Positions 1-7,171 of a DNA stretch of 10,736 nt are shown here, one piece after another. This DNA is from an uncultured bacterium (GTDB lineage Bacteria > Gemmatimonadota > Gemmatimonadetes > Longimicrobiales > RSA9): contig CALKIP010000173.1 in NCBI GenBank assembly GCA_937995995.1, forward strand, positions 1-10,736, in the 5' to 3' direction. Numbering within the stretch: the first letter of the stretch is position 1; every line of letters begins with the position of its first letter. Below the pieces are notes generated by a model that had not been told where the DNA came from, did not search any database, and saw nothing but the letters and a program-made list of their open reading frames with translations. A program made the position numbers and the translations under genes.

Positions 1-64
1 AACCCCGAGCCGCACAACCGCAAGACTTCCGAATCCAACAACCCCACAACCTCACGAGGAACCC
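1..64 (+). promoter_or_regulatory. Leader and ribosome binding site of the first gene
   Basis: This short A/C-rich leader has few G residues until its end. A GAGGA at 56-60 lies just ahead of the ATG at 65 and supports that start. I see no -10/-35 pair, and any promoter may lie upstream of the window. Confidence 0.5.
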
Positions 65-667
65 ATGGATTCCATAGCCGTGCACCCGTTCGACGTCGAA
101 CGCCAGAAGTTCGCCGTTCTGACTCGAGGCATGATCTCCGCTCCACTCGCCGGCGCGGTCTACTGGTCGTTCCTGACGGCAGCCAGTCTCTTCCTGTCCG
201 GTCAGGCGTGGTGCATCGTCGCCTTCTTCGCCAGCGGCACGATCTTCCCGCTCGCGCTGCTCCTTCAGAAACCGACGGGGAGCCGGATGATGGTCAAGGA
301 TCACCCGTTGGGTGGGGCCGCCGGCACGGCGTTCGTCAGCGTGATCGTGTCGTGGGCGGTGACGATCCCCGCATTTCACACCGCGCCATCGCTGGTCCCG
401 CTGGCGCTGGCGATCGGGATGGGGCTCCACCTGCCCGCCGTCGGCTGGAGCCTGGGCATCCGCTCGTACGTGGTGCAGCCGATCGCGAGGGCGGCGGTGG
501 CGGCCGTGCTCTGGTACGCGCTGCCGGAGCTGCGTTTCACGGCGATCCCGCTGGCGGTCGCGCTCTTCTACATCGGTCTGATCCCGTTCGTGCTGCGAGA
601 GGTGGCGACGGCACGGAAGGCGCTTGGAGCCTCCGCAGAACGCGCGGCCGAGGCGACGCTGGCGTAA
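65..667 (+). CDS. DUF7010-like integral membrane protein
   Basis: This 200-residue protein has about six hydrophobic segments, roughly at residues 25-45, 48-67, 85-105, 110-130, 140-158 and 162-178. It has a short polar N-terminus, no signal peptide, and a charged Ala/Glu-rich C-terminal tail, so it should sit in the inner membrane. The stretch SGTIFPLALLLQK near residue 58, and the MGLHLPAVGWSLG-like segment near residue 125, resemble DUF7010 proteins, whose function is unknown. That match is from memory and is tentative. The start at 65 is supported by a GAGGA Shine-Dalgarno. It has no obvious functional link to thiI, which begins 175 bases downstream. No catalytic motif is visible and I assign no function. 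Confidence 0.85.
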   Translation: MDSIAVHPFDVERQKFAVLTRGMISAPLAGAVYWSFLTAASLFLSGQAWCIVAFFASGTIFPLALLLQKPTGSRMMVKDHPLGGAAGTAFVSVIVSWAVTIPAFHTAPSLVPLALAIGMGLHLPAVGWSLGIRSYVVQPIARAAVAAVLWYALPELRFTAIPLAVALFYIGLIPFVLREVATARKALGASAERAAEATLA

Positions 668-698
668 CTGGCTCGGGGTCGCGTGGGAAGCGTCGTTC

Positions 699-716
699 CG
701 CGCGCGCTCGCGCGCG
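699..716. terminator. GC-only hairpin after the membrane protein gene
   Basis: Alternating CG gives a 7-bp stem (699-705 with 710-716) around a GCTC loop. It lies 32 bases past the stop at 665-667. There is no T-run after it, and alternating CG folds easily by chance in GC-rich DNA, so terminator function is only possible. Confidence 0.25.
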
Positions 717-842
717 CCCCAGCGTGCGGCGGTCGACGGCGGCGACTTTCTCCCCCCTCCTTGAGCTTCCCGCCGGATGTGCGAACTTAAGGAATCGAGC
801 GCCCGAGATGGGGCGCATTGCACCGATGCCCGAGCGAGCACG

Positions 843-2369
843 ATGACGACTCCGACGCCCGACGAGCTCCAGGATTCGCCCCGTCCACCCAACGCCCTCG
901 CCCCCGACGAGCGCCTTCTGATCGTGCGCCTGGCGGGCGAATTCACGATCAAGAGCCGGCGCACGCAGCAGACGCTGCGGCGCGCCCTCGTGCGCAACGT
1001 GCGCGACGCCCTCGATTCCACCGGCGACGACTACACGCTGGAGGCGCAGTTCCGACACATCATCGTGCGCACGAAGTCCGAGCGCGCGGTCGAGGTGCTG
1101 ACGCGGGTCTGGGGCGTGAGCGGGATCTCGGTCGTGGAGGCGGTGGTCCCGCCGACACTCGAGGAGATCGTGCGCACGGGCAAGGCGCTCTTCCACGACC
1201 GTGTCGTGGGGCGGAAGTACGCGGTGCGTGCGCGCATCCGCGGGGACCGTCGCATGTCGTCACGGGACGTGATGGTCGAGCTGGGCGCGGCGCTGAACCC
1301 CGGCGCGACGGTCGACCTGGACGATCCGGACGTGACGGTGAGCGTCGAGGTCCGCGAGGAGGAGGCGTGGCTCTTCGCCGACCAGCGCCAGGGTGCGGGC
1401 GGGCTGCCACTCGGGGTGGAGGGGAACGCCGTCGCGCTGATCTCGGGCGGCTTCGACTCGCCCGTGGCGGCGTGGCTCATCCTGAAGCGCGGCGTGGCAC
1501 TCGACTACGTCTTCTGCAATCTGGGCGGCGCGGCGTACGAGCGCACCGTGGTGCAGGTCGCGAAGGTGCTGGCCGACGACTGGTCGTACGGCCGCCGGCC
1601 GCGGCTGCACGTCGTCGACTTCGGCCCGCTTCTCGACCACATGCGCGAGCGGGTCAAGGAGAGCTACTGGCAGGTGGTGCTGAAGCGGCTGATGTACCGC
1701 GCCGCCTCGGCGATCGGCCCGAAGCGCAGGGCGCAGGCGATCATCACGGGCGAGGCGATCGGGCAGGTGTCGTCGCAGACGCTGCACAACCTGCGGGCGA
1801 TCGAGCCGGCGGCGTCGCTGCCGGTCTTCCGTCCGCTGCTCGGCTTCGACAAGGACGAGATCATCGCACGGGCGCGGACGGTCGGCACGGCGTCGCTCTC
1901 GGAGAAGGTGAAGGAGTACTGCGCCATCTCGCCCGGGCGCCCCGTCACCGCCGCCACGGTCGAGGCGGTCGACCAGGAGGAGGCGAAGCTCGACCTCTCG
2001 CTGCTGGATGAGGCCGTCGCGGAGCGCAAGGTGCTCGACCTGCGCTCGCTCGAGCCCGCGGACCTGCACGCGCCCTACATCTTCACGGACGAGGTCCCGG
2101 AGGACGCCGTCGTCGTCGACTGCCGCCCCGAGGCGCAGTACGAGGAGTGGCACCTGCCCGGCGCGATCCACCGTGACGAGTACGACCTGCTGCGCGATGC
2201 GAAGCAGCTCGACCGCGACCAGACGTACGTGCTCGTCTGCGCCGCCGGCGTCCGCACTGCGCACGTGGCGGAGATGCTCCAGCGCGAGGGCTTCGATGCG
2301 TACTCCTTCCGGGGCGGCGTGCGTGGGCTCAGGAAGTACGCGGAGGAGCGCGGACTCGCGGAGAAGTAG
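843..2369 (+). CDS. thiI: tRNA uracil 4-sulfurtransferase / thiamine sulfur carrier enzyme ThiI
   Basis: ThiI adenylates U8 of tRNA and transfers sulfur from an IscS-type desulfurase persulfide to make 4-thiouridine. In many bacteria it also passes sulfur to ThiS for thiazole synthesis. The 508-residue protein has an N-terminal ferredoxin-like region (LVRLAGEFTIKSRRTQ-type start after about 25 extra residues), then a THUMP domain (about 70-190). The PP-loop SGGFDSPVA starts at Ser201, and EYCAISPGRPVT carries Cys360, the equivalent of E. coli Cys344. A C-terminal rhodanese domain (about 410-505) has catalytic Cys466 in LVCAAGVRT, the equivalent of Cys456. Both active cysteines are present, so this is the long, rhodanese-bearing form. 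I chose the ATG at 843 because the conserved part begins soon after. An in-frame ATG at 777 would add 22 unconserved residues, and neither has a strong Shine-Dalgarno. No thiamine genes are adjacent. The last six codons form the first unit of an 18-bp repeat. Confidence 0.95.
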   Translation: MTTPTPDELQDSPRPPNALAPDERLLIVRLAGEFTIKSRRTQQTLRRALVRNVRDALDSTGDDYTLEAQFRHIIVRTKSERAVEVLTRVWGVSGISVVEAVVPPTLEEIVRTGKALFHDRVVGRKYAVRARIRGDRRMSSRDVMVELGAALNPGATVDLDDPDVTVSVEVREEEAWLFADQRQGAGGLPLGVEGNAVALISGGFDSPVAAWLILKRGVALDYVFCNLGGAAYERTVVQVAKVLADDWSYGRRPRLHVVDFGPLLDHMRERVKESYWQVVLKRLMYRAASAIGPKRRAQAIITGEAIGQVSSQTLHNLRAIEPAASLPVFRPLLGFDKDEIIARARTVGTASLSEKVKEYCAISPGRPVTAATVEAVDQEEAKLDLSLLDEAVAERKVLDLRSLEPADLHAPYIFTDEVPEDAVVVDCRPEAQYEEWHLPGAIHRDEYDLLRDAKQLDRDQTYVLVCAAGVRTAHVAEMLQREGFDAYSFRGGVRGLRKYAEERGLAEK

Positions 2370-2459
2370 GGGCTCGCGGGGGAGTTGGGGCTCGCGGGGG
2401 AGTTGGGGCTCGCCGCGGAGTTGAGGCTCGCGGGGGAATCGAGGCTAGCGGCGGAACCG
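2352..2459 (+). repeat. 18-bp tandem repeat, six units, spanning the thiI stop codon
   Basis: Units start at 2352, 2370, 2388, 2406, 2424 and 2442. Units 2 and 3 (2370-2387, 2388-2405) are identical, GGGCTCGCGGGGGAGTTG, and the others differ at a few positions. Unit 1 is the end of thiI, encoding Gly-Leu-Ala-Glu-Lys-stop. The period is a multiple of three, so read in the thiI frame the later units continue as Gly-Leu-Ala-Gly-Glu-Leu-like hexapeptides. That frame stays open to 2582. The array looks like copies of the gene's own 3' end that drifted after slippage. Confidence 0.85.
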
Positions 2460-2663
2460 GTGGGCGCAAGAGCCCGTAGATGCTCCATCCGACGTCGAGA
2501 CTCCCGACCCCGACCCCGAATCCGGCCCCGGTCCCCACCCGAGTCGGAACTTCGCCCCCGGCTGACGGGTCAAATGTCGTGATGGACGCACCTGGGAATC
2601 TCGCGATCGAGAAAGAGCCCGGATAGCGGCGACGATCTCGATGGCGTCCTCGCCTTTGCAGGT

Positions 2664-2690
2664 CGGATACGAGACTCGACTCGGTATCCG
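2664..2690. promoter_or_regulatory. Inverted repeat upstream of the beta-lactamase gene
   Basis: CGGATAC (2664-2670) pairs perfectly with GTATCCG (2684-2690). The stem extends through GAG/CTC (2671-2673, 2680-2682) with one bulged G at 2683 and a six-base loop. It ends 113 bases before the ATG at 2804 and sits between the two GATCTCGAT copies. It could be an operator or an mRNA hairpin, and the sequence alone does not decide. Confidence 0.35.
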
Positions 2691-2791
2691 AGCATGATCT
2701 CGATCGCGTGTCGTGGACGGGAGTCGCTTACGACGTTCGACCCGGCGTTCCCCTGCCCCACCGCCGCGATCACACCGGCGACTGACTCGAC

Positions 2792-2797
2792 AAGGGA
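2792..2797 (+). promoter_or_regulatory. Ribosome binding site deciding the beta-lactamase start
   Basis: AAGGGA lies six bases before the ATG at 2804. It supports this start even though it gives the protein an unusually long region before the signal-peptide core. Confidence 0.6.
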
Positions 2798-2803
2798 ACT
2801 CCA

Positions 2804-3892
2804 ATGCACTGCACAGCCGCGTCATCCACCGCGGTCGCACGCGTTACCACCACCCCCGCCCCACACGTAGCCGCCTCCACGCCCACCGTACGCGTGAGCA
2901 CCACCGCGACCACACGCGCTACGGCCGAAAGCTCGGCGGCCATCCTCACCGCGACACGCGACACCGCCTCCATCGCGACCGCGCGCGCTGCTGCCTTTCT
3001 CATCGCGGCGTCGCTCGTCATGACCTCGCTCCTCGCGACCGACCTGGCGGCACAAGGCACGGACCCGCTCACCGCCGGCTACCCGGACGATGTCTGTCCG
3101 AGTTGTGCAGCGTGGAACGAGCCGCAGGAGCCCTTCCGCGTGTTCGGCAACACGTACTACGTCGGCACGCGTGGACTCGCCGCGATCCTGATCACCTCGT
3201 CCGATGGCCACGTCCTGATCGACGGCGGGCTGCCGAACTCCGCGCCGCTGATCCTCGACAACATCCGGGCGCTCGGCTTCGATGTCGAGGACGTGGAACT
3301 CATCCTCGTCTCCCACCCGCACTTCGACCACGGGGGCGGAATCGCGGCGATCCAGCGGGCGTCCGGCGCGAGGGTCGCGGCGAACCCCTCGGCCGCCGCC
3401 GTCCTCGAGCGGGGCACCCCGGGCAGAGACGATCCGCAGTACGGTGTCGCTTTCGACTACCCGCCGATCGCGGGCGTCGAGCGCTACACCGACGGAGAGG
3501 CACTGAAGGTGGGCACGATCGCGGTGACGCCGCACCGGACGGCCGGCCACACCCCGGGAGGGGCGACCTTCACGTGGACGTCGTGTGAGGCAGAGCGCTG
3601 CCTGAACCTCGTCTATGCGGATAGCCAGACGCCGATCTCCGCGGATGGATTCCGGTTCACGGACAGCGATGCGTATCCAGACGTCCTGGCGGATTTCGAG
3701 CACGGGTACGCAACGCTGGAGGCGATCCCCTGTGACATCCTGCTGACACCGCATCCCGGTGCATCGTCGCTCGGGCAGCGCCTGGCGGCGGGACCGGAGG
3801 GCCTCGTCGACCCCGACGCGTGCCGCGCGTATGCCACAAAGAGTCGGGAGCAGCTCCGCAGACGCCTTGAGGCGGAGAGGGCACAGCAGTAG
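2804..3892 (+). CDS. Subclass B3 metallo-beta-lactamase
   Basis: This is a zinc-dependent periplasmic hydrolase of beta-lactams; the family includes L1, FEZ-1, THIN-B and BJP-1. The zinc ligands are all visible. HPHFDH gives His171, His173, Asp175 and His176 (standard 116, 118, 120, 121). AGHTPGG gives His249 (196) and LTPHPG gives His317 (263). YADS carries Ser274, at the position of B3 Ser221. The segment from PQEPFRVFGNTYYVGT through HVLIDGGLP is typical B3 sequence. A Cys pair around IPCDILL and DACRAY fits the conserved B3 disulfide. The hydrophobic signal core (about 62-78, cleavage near Ala83) follows 61 Thr/Ala-rich residues. The next in-frame ATG is codon 73, inside the core, so the Shine-Dalgarno-supported ATG is preferred; a GTG at 2894 is an alternative. 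A CPSC pair near the mature N-terminus is an extra feature. No regulator gene is adjacent. Glyoxalase-type hydrolases are unlikely given the B3 motifs. Substrate range cannot be read from sequence. Confidence 0.93.
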   Translation: MHCTAASSTAVARVTTTPAPHVAASTPTVRVSTTATTRATAESSAAILTATRDTASIATARAAAFLIAASLVMTSLLATDLAAQGTDPLTAGYPDDVCPSCAAWNEPQEPFRVFGNTYYVGTRGLAAILITSSDGHVLIDGGLPNSAPLILDNIRALGFDVEDVELILVSHPHFDHGGGIAAIQRASGARVAANPSAAAVLERGTPGRDDPQYGVAFDYPPIAGVERYTDGEALKVGTIAVTPHRTAGHTPGGATFTWTSCEAERCLNLVYADSQTPISADGFRFTDSDAYPDVLADFEHGYATLEAIPCDILLTPHPGASSLGQRLAAGPEGLVDPDACRAYATKSREQLRRRLEAERAQQ

Positions 3893-3945
3893 CCCAGCGC
3901 CGCGCCACGAGGAGGATTTGGCCCAGCGGTAACCAGCGCCGCGCC
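3881..3945 (+). repeat. Imperfect direct repeat copying the beta-lactamase stop region
   Basis: Positions 3881-3906 and 3921-3945 align with about 22 matches, three mismatches and one gap. They share a 13-base identical tail CCAGCGCCGCGCC (3894-3906, 3933-3945). The first copy contains the real TAG (3890-3892). The second has TAA at the matching place (3930-3932), 40 bases away and so not in frame. Confidence 0.6.
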
Positions 3946-4014
3946 TGGCTGGGTCCGGCTCCACGAGGCGAGCCGATCGGTCGGCCCCGGCCCGCGAGGT
4001 GAGGGTGGCCTGGG

Positions 4015-4044
4015 CCGCCGCCGCGATCGCCGTGGCGGCGGCGG
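4015..4044. terminator. GC-rich hairpin between the beta-lactamase and the Cys/His protein gene
   Basis: A 10-bp perfect stem (4015-4024 with 4035-4044) encloses a 10-base loop. No T-run follows in either direction. It may end beta-lactamase transcription, or act in the leader of the next unit, but a CCG/CGG repeat can fold this way by chance. Confidence 0.35.
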
Positions 4045-4093
4045 AGCCACTCGCGCGACTGGCACGAGACTTTCGCGGAAGCCGGGCCGGCGC

Positions 4094-4099
4094 TATATG
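4094..4099 (+). promoter_or_regulatory. Possible -10 element of the Cys/His protein gene
   Basis: TATATG sits in the only A/T-rich patch of a very GC-rich stretch. A start of transcription 6-8 bases downstream would fall at or next to the ATG at 4106, giving a leaderless message. This agrees with the lack of any Shine-Dalgarno. No good -35 box is seen. Confidence 0.3.
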
Positions 4100-4486
4100 G
4101 ATATCATGACACCGCGCACCCCAGCTTTCCGCATGCACGCGCTCCTGGCCCTCGCCGTCTTGGCGCTGGGGCTCGGGAGCCAGGCGTGGGGTTACCACGG
4201 GTGCGCGAATCACGCCGAAAGCGCGGATGTCCACGCCCCGGACGCGTCCGCTCACGCACACGCGCAGCTCCCCACCCACTCGGAAGACGCCGGTCACGGC
4301 CCCTGCACCTGCCTGGGCACCTGTCACGGCAGTGCGGTCGCCACGACGCTCCCACCGATGGCGCCCATGGCCCCGGTCGCGGTCGTCTTGCGCCAGCCGC
4401 GGGTGCAGGCGACGGACACCCGTGCGCCGGTCGTGCGGCCCGCCTTCCTGATCCCCTACTCCACGGCGCCTCCCCTGTCGGTCTGA
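4097..4486 (+). CDS. Small exported His/Cys-rich protein, putative metal binding
   Basis: This 129-residue protein begins with a signal-peptide-like segment (hydrophobic core about 15-27, possible cleavage near Gly32). Residues 34-77 then hold eight His and four Cys, with Cys36 in YHGC and Cys70, Cys72 and Cys76 in the knot HGPCTCLGTCH. The tail is Pro-rich and ends in a PYSTAPPL-like motif. Density of these residues points to binding of a soft metal such as copper, or zinc; that is inference. The layout (signal, His/Cys cluster, APP-type end) recalls small DUF2946-like proteins next to TonB-dependent copper receptors, but I cannot confirm family membership. The start is uncertain among ATGs at 4097, 4106 and 4133, none with a Shine-Dalgarno; 4106 or 4097 keeps the Arg residues needed for a signal n-region. 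The TonB receptor gene begins 90 bases after the stop, so joint transcription is likely. Confidence 0.75.
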   Translation: MDIMTPRTPAFRMHALLALAVLALGLGSQAWGYHGCANHAESADVHAPDASAHAHAQLPTHSEDAGHGPCTCLGTCHGSAVATTLPPMAPMAPVAVVLRQPRVQATDTRAPVVRPAFLIPYSTAPPLSV

Positions 4487-4564
4487 TCGCATTCGACAAC
4501 GAGCGAGCCACTCGTGCGGGATGAATCATTCGGCCGCCCCGTGGCTCACATGCGAACATCCGAC

Positions 4565-4570
4565 AGGAGG
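4565..4570 (+). promoter_or_regulatory. Strong ribosome binding site of the TonB receptor gene
   Basis: AGGAGG lies six bases before the ATG at 4577. It favours this start over the upstream GTG at 4514 or ATG at 4550, and over the downstream ATG at 4784, which has no Shine-Dalgarno. Confidence 0.7.
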
Positions 4571-4576
4571 TCACTC

Positions 4577-7171
4577 ATGTCGTTCACGATACCGGTCGTG
4601 GGACGGCTCGCCGATGCGCGACGCGTGGCGCGGCGGGCCGTGCTCACGGCATCGTCACACCTCTGCAGGTCGCGACAGGCCGGTCTCAGGGACTACAGGT
4701 ACGGCCACGAAGTCCGGCTGTCGGCCCACACACACGCTCCGGCGTGCAAATCGATCCTCGCCCATGGCCCGGTGCGCACTTCGATGTTCACACTCGGGCC
4801 GGCGAGCCATTCGACTTCCGTACTCGCCCCGGCCCGCATCGCCGCGTGCGCCATCCTGGCTGCGCTGGCACTGCTCTTCGGCAGCACGCCGATCCGTGCC
4901 CAGAATCTCACCGGCGTCGTCCAGGGCGTCGTCCTGTCCGACGACGGCGGCGCCCCACTGGTCGCGGCGCGCGTCTATCTCGAGCACACCAACCTGGGCG
5001 CCACGACGGACGAGCGCGGCGCCTTCCGCATCGAGGGCGTGCGGGCAGGCACACACGTCGTCGTCGCGGAGTTGATCGGGCGGCGAGTCGAGCGGCGCAC
5101 CGTCGAGGTCCGGCCGGGCGACGTCGTCGACCTGGAGCTTCGCCTGGTCGAGCAGGCGCTCTCGCTCCCGGACATCGTGGTCAGCACGACGCGGGAGGCG
5201 GAGTCGCTCAGGCGCACGGCGGCGACGGTCGGCGTGGTCGACGGCGCCACGCTGCGCGAGTCACGCGCGGCGCACCCGTCGGAGGTCATGGGCAAGATCC
5301 CGGGCGTGTGGATCAACGTGACCGGCGGCGAGGGGCATATGACGGCGATCCGCCAGCCGCTCTCCACCGACCCGGTCTACCTCTACCTCGAGGACGGCGT
5401 GCCGACGCGCTCGACCGGGTTCTTCAACCACAACGCGCTCTACGAGGTCAACCTGCCCCAGGCGGACGGCGTGGAGGTGGTGAAGGGCCCGTCGTCCGCG
5501 CTCTACGGGAGCGACGCGATCGGCGGCGTGGTCAACGTCGAAACGCGAGCTGCGGTGGCGTCGCCCGGCGTCGAGGCCACGCTCGAGGGCGGCGGCTGGC
5601 TGGGCGACGTCGCCCCCGGCTACGGCTGGACGCGCTTTCTGGGCTCCGGCGCCTTCGTGGCCGGCGATGCGGGCGTGCGGCTGGACCTGAACGCGACGCG
5701 CTCCGGCGGCTGGCGGGACGGCACCGACTACGACCGGGTGAGCACGACGCTACGCTGGGACCACGACCTCTCGGGCGGCGCACGGGTCAAGACCGTCGCC
5801 GCATGGTCACGGATCGATCAGCAGACGGCCGGCTCCTCACGGCTCACCGAGGCGGATTACGAAGAGCGGCCGACGCGCAACCTGACGCCGATCTCCTTCC
5901 GCGAGGTCGATGCGCTGCGGCTCTCGGTGGCGTACGAGCGCCAGACCGCGGCCTCGCTGGTCAGCGTGACGCCGTTCGCGCGCTACAACACCATGGACAT
6001 CCTGCCGAACTGGTCGCTCACCTACGACCCGGCGGTGTGGGAGACGAGGAACGCTTCGCTCGGCGTGCTGCTCAAGTACCGTCGCGACTTCCGGCCGTTG
6101 GACGCGCGGCTGATCGCCGGGCTCGACGTGGACTGGAGCCCGGGCGAGCACGTCGAGCACATCGTCGATCCGGTCCGTGATGGCGACGTCTTCACCGACT
6201 TCACGGTAGGCTCCACGATCTACGACTACGCCGTGACGTTCCTCGGCGTCTCGCCCTACCTGCACGCCGAGGCGTCTCTGGTCGAGCGGCTGCGGCTGAC
6301 CGCCGGGCTGCGCTTCGACCACATCGGCTACGACTACGACAACCGTCTCGGCGCACTCGACACGGGCCCGCACCGCCGCCCGGCGAGCACGACGGTGCGT
6401 TACACGGAGCTGAGTCCGAAGCTCGGTGCCGTCCTCGAGGTGGGCGCGGGCGCGAGCGTCTACACTTCTTTCGGGCGCGGGCTGCGCGCGCCGTCCGAGT
6501 CGCAGCTCTTCCGCCAAGGGGTGGCGGAGAACACCGTCGGCCTCGAGCCGGTCAAGGCGGACAACCTCGAGCTCGGTCTGCGCGGCACGATCGGCACGCG
6601 GCTGCGCTACGAGGTAGCCGCCTACCACATGACCAAGAAGGACGACATCGTCACTTTCCAGCGCGCCGACGACAACCGCGAGACGCAGAACGCCGGCGAG
6701 ACGCTGCACCGCGGAATCGAGTTCGGCCTCGGCGCGGAGCTCGCCACTGGCCTGACCACGGAGCTGGCGTGGTCGTACGCCAAGCACAGCTACGAGGCGT
6801 GGCGCCCCGACGAGGCGACGGACTACGCCGGTCGCGAGATCGAAAGCGCGCCGCGGCGTATGGGTAACGCATCCGTGCGCTACGAGCCTTCTTTCCTCGA
6901 CGGCGCGACGCTCACTGCCGAGTGGGTCCACCTCGGCCCCTACTGGCTCGACGCCGACAACACCGAGCGCTACGACGGCCACGACCTCGTGCACCTGCGC
7001 GCGTCGTACACCGTCCGGCGCGGGACCACCTTCTACGTCCGGCTGAACAACCTGACCGACGCGCGCTACGCCGAGAGCGCCGGCTACAGCAACTTCCGCG
7101 GCCGCGAGTTCGCGCCCGGGCTGCCGCGCACGGTGTACGCCGGACTCCAACTGGATTTCGGGAGGATGTGA
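4577..7171 (+). CDS. TonB-dependent outer-membrane receptor with N-terminal carboxypeptidase-regulatory-like domain
   Basis: This 864-residue protein is an energy-coupled outer-membrane importer. It has 88 N-terminal residues rich in Arg and His, then a signal-peptide core (about 89-101, with PIRAQ before the mature part). A carboxypeptidase-regulatory-like beta domain follows (about 110-195, with GAPLVAARVYL and TTDERGAFRIEGV). DIVVS at 199-203 resembles a TonB box. The plug contains VEVVKGPSSALYGSDAIGG from 299, and the rest is a 22-strand-type barrel. The plug stretch GGEGHMTAIRQP followed by YLYLEDGVPTRSTGFFNHNA is distinctive and could place it in a subfamily by search. I do not see the CGMRMD-like motif of OprC-type copper receptors, so the ligand is open. 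An alternative start at 4784 would give a normal-length signal peptide; the strong AGGAGG favours 4577. The barrel's usual terminal aromatic residue is followed by Gly-Arg-Met. The stop overlaps the next start by one base. Confidence 0.93.
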   Translation: MSFTIPVVGRLADARRVARRAVLTASSHLCRSRQAGLRDYRYGHEVRLSAHTHAPACKSILAHGPVRTSMFTLGPASHSTSVLAPARIAACAILAALALLFGSTPIRAQNLTGVVQGVVLSDDGGAPLVAARVYLEHTNLGATTDERGAFRIEGVRAGTHVVVAELIGRRVERRTVEVRPGDVVDLELRLVEQALSLPDIVVSTTREAESLRRTAATVGVVDGATLRESRAAHPSEVMGKIPGVWINVTGGEGHMTAIRQPLSTDPVYLYLEDGVPTRSTGFFNHNALYEVNLPQADGVEVVKGPSSALYGSDAIGGVVNVETRAAVASPGVEATLEGGGWLGDVAPGYGWTRFLGSGAFVAGDAGVRLDLNATRSGGWRDGTDYDRVSTTLRWDHDLSGGARVKTVAAWSRIDQQTAGSSRLTEADYEERPTRNLTPISFREVDALRLSVAYERQTAASLVSVTPFARYNTMDILPNWSLTYDPAVWETRNASLGVLLKYRRDFRPLDARLIAGLDVDWSPGEHVEHIVDPVRDGDVFTDFTVGSTIYDYAVTFLGVSPYLHAEASLVERLRLTAGLRFDHIGYDYDNRLGALDTGPHRRPASTTVRYTELSPKLGAVLEVGAGASVYTSFGRGLRAPSESQLFRQGVAENTVGLEPVKADNLELGLRGTIGTRLRYEVAAYHMTKKDDIVTFQRADDNRETQNAGETLHRGIEFGLGAELATGLTTELAWSYAKHSYEAWRPDEATDYAGREIESAPRRMGNASVRYEPSFLDGATLTAEWVHLGPYWLDADNTERYDGHDLVHLRASYTVRRGTTFYVRLNNLTDARYAESAGYSNFRGREFAPGLPRTVYAGLQLDFGRM
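7161..7165 (+). promoter_or_regulatory. Ribosome binding site inside the receptor gene for the downstream lipoprotein
   Basis: GGAGG ends five bases before the ATG at 7171. It is built from the last codons of the receptor gene, just ahead of the TGATG overlap (7169-7173). This points to translational coupling of the two genes. Confidence 0.65.

Larger units (their letters stand above)
2460..2803. other. Non-coding stretch ahead of the beta-lactamase gene
   Basis: I see no convincing gene here on either strand. From about 2498 to 2545 there is a pyrimidine-rich run of CCGACC/CCGAAT/CCGGCC-like hexamers. From 2599 the composition is less skewed, with several small dyads. TCTCG and CGAGA (2599-2603, 2608-2612) flank CGAT. 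GATCTCGAT occurs as a direct repeat at 2634-2642 and 2696-2704. A longer inverted repeat lies at 2664-2690. This half probably holds the promoter and any operator of the beta-lactamase gene, but no clear -35/-10 pair can be named. Confidence 0.4.

Noticed and set aside
761..789. TTGAGC with a downstream AACTTA as a thiI promoter
   Set aside because: The -10 candidate matches the consensus poorly at any normal spacing.
777..842. In-frame ATG at 777 as the thiI start
   Set aside because: It would add 22 residues with no resemblance to ThiI and has no convincing Shine-Dalgarno; conserved sequence begins soon after the ATG at 843.
2352..2459. CRISPR-like array
   Set aside because: The units are contiguous 18-mers without spacers and begin inside a coding sequence.
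3907..3932. GAGGAGG at 3909 as the ribosome site of a small gene
   Set aside because: The nearby TTG frame reaches a stop after four codons, and no other start is suitably placed.
4023..4030. GCGATCGC palindrome as a regulatory site
   Set aside because: An isolated 8-base palindrome inside a CCG/CGG hairpin is expected by chance in GC-rich DNA.
2822..4492. Long minus-strand open frame of about 556 codons opposite the beta-lactamase and Cys/His genes
   Set aside because: It is Arg/Gly-rich antisense of well-supported genes, with no recognisable domain; such frames are common in GC-rich DNA.
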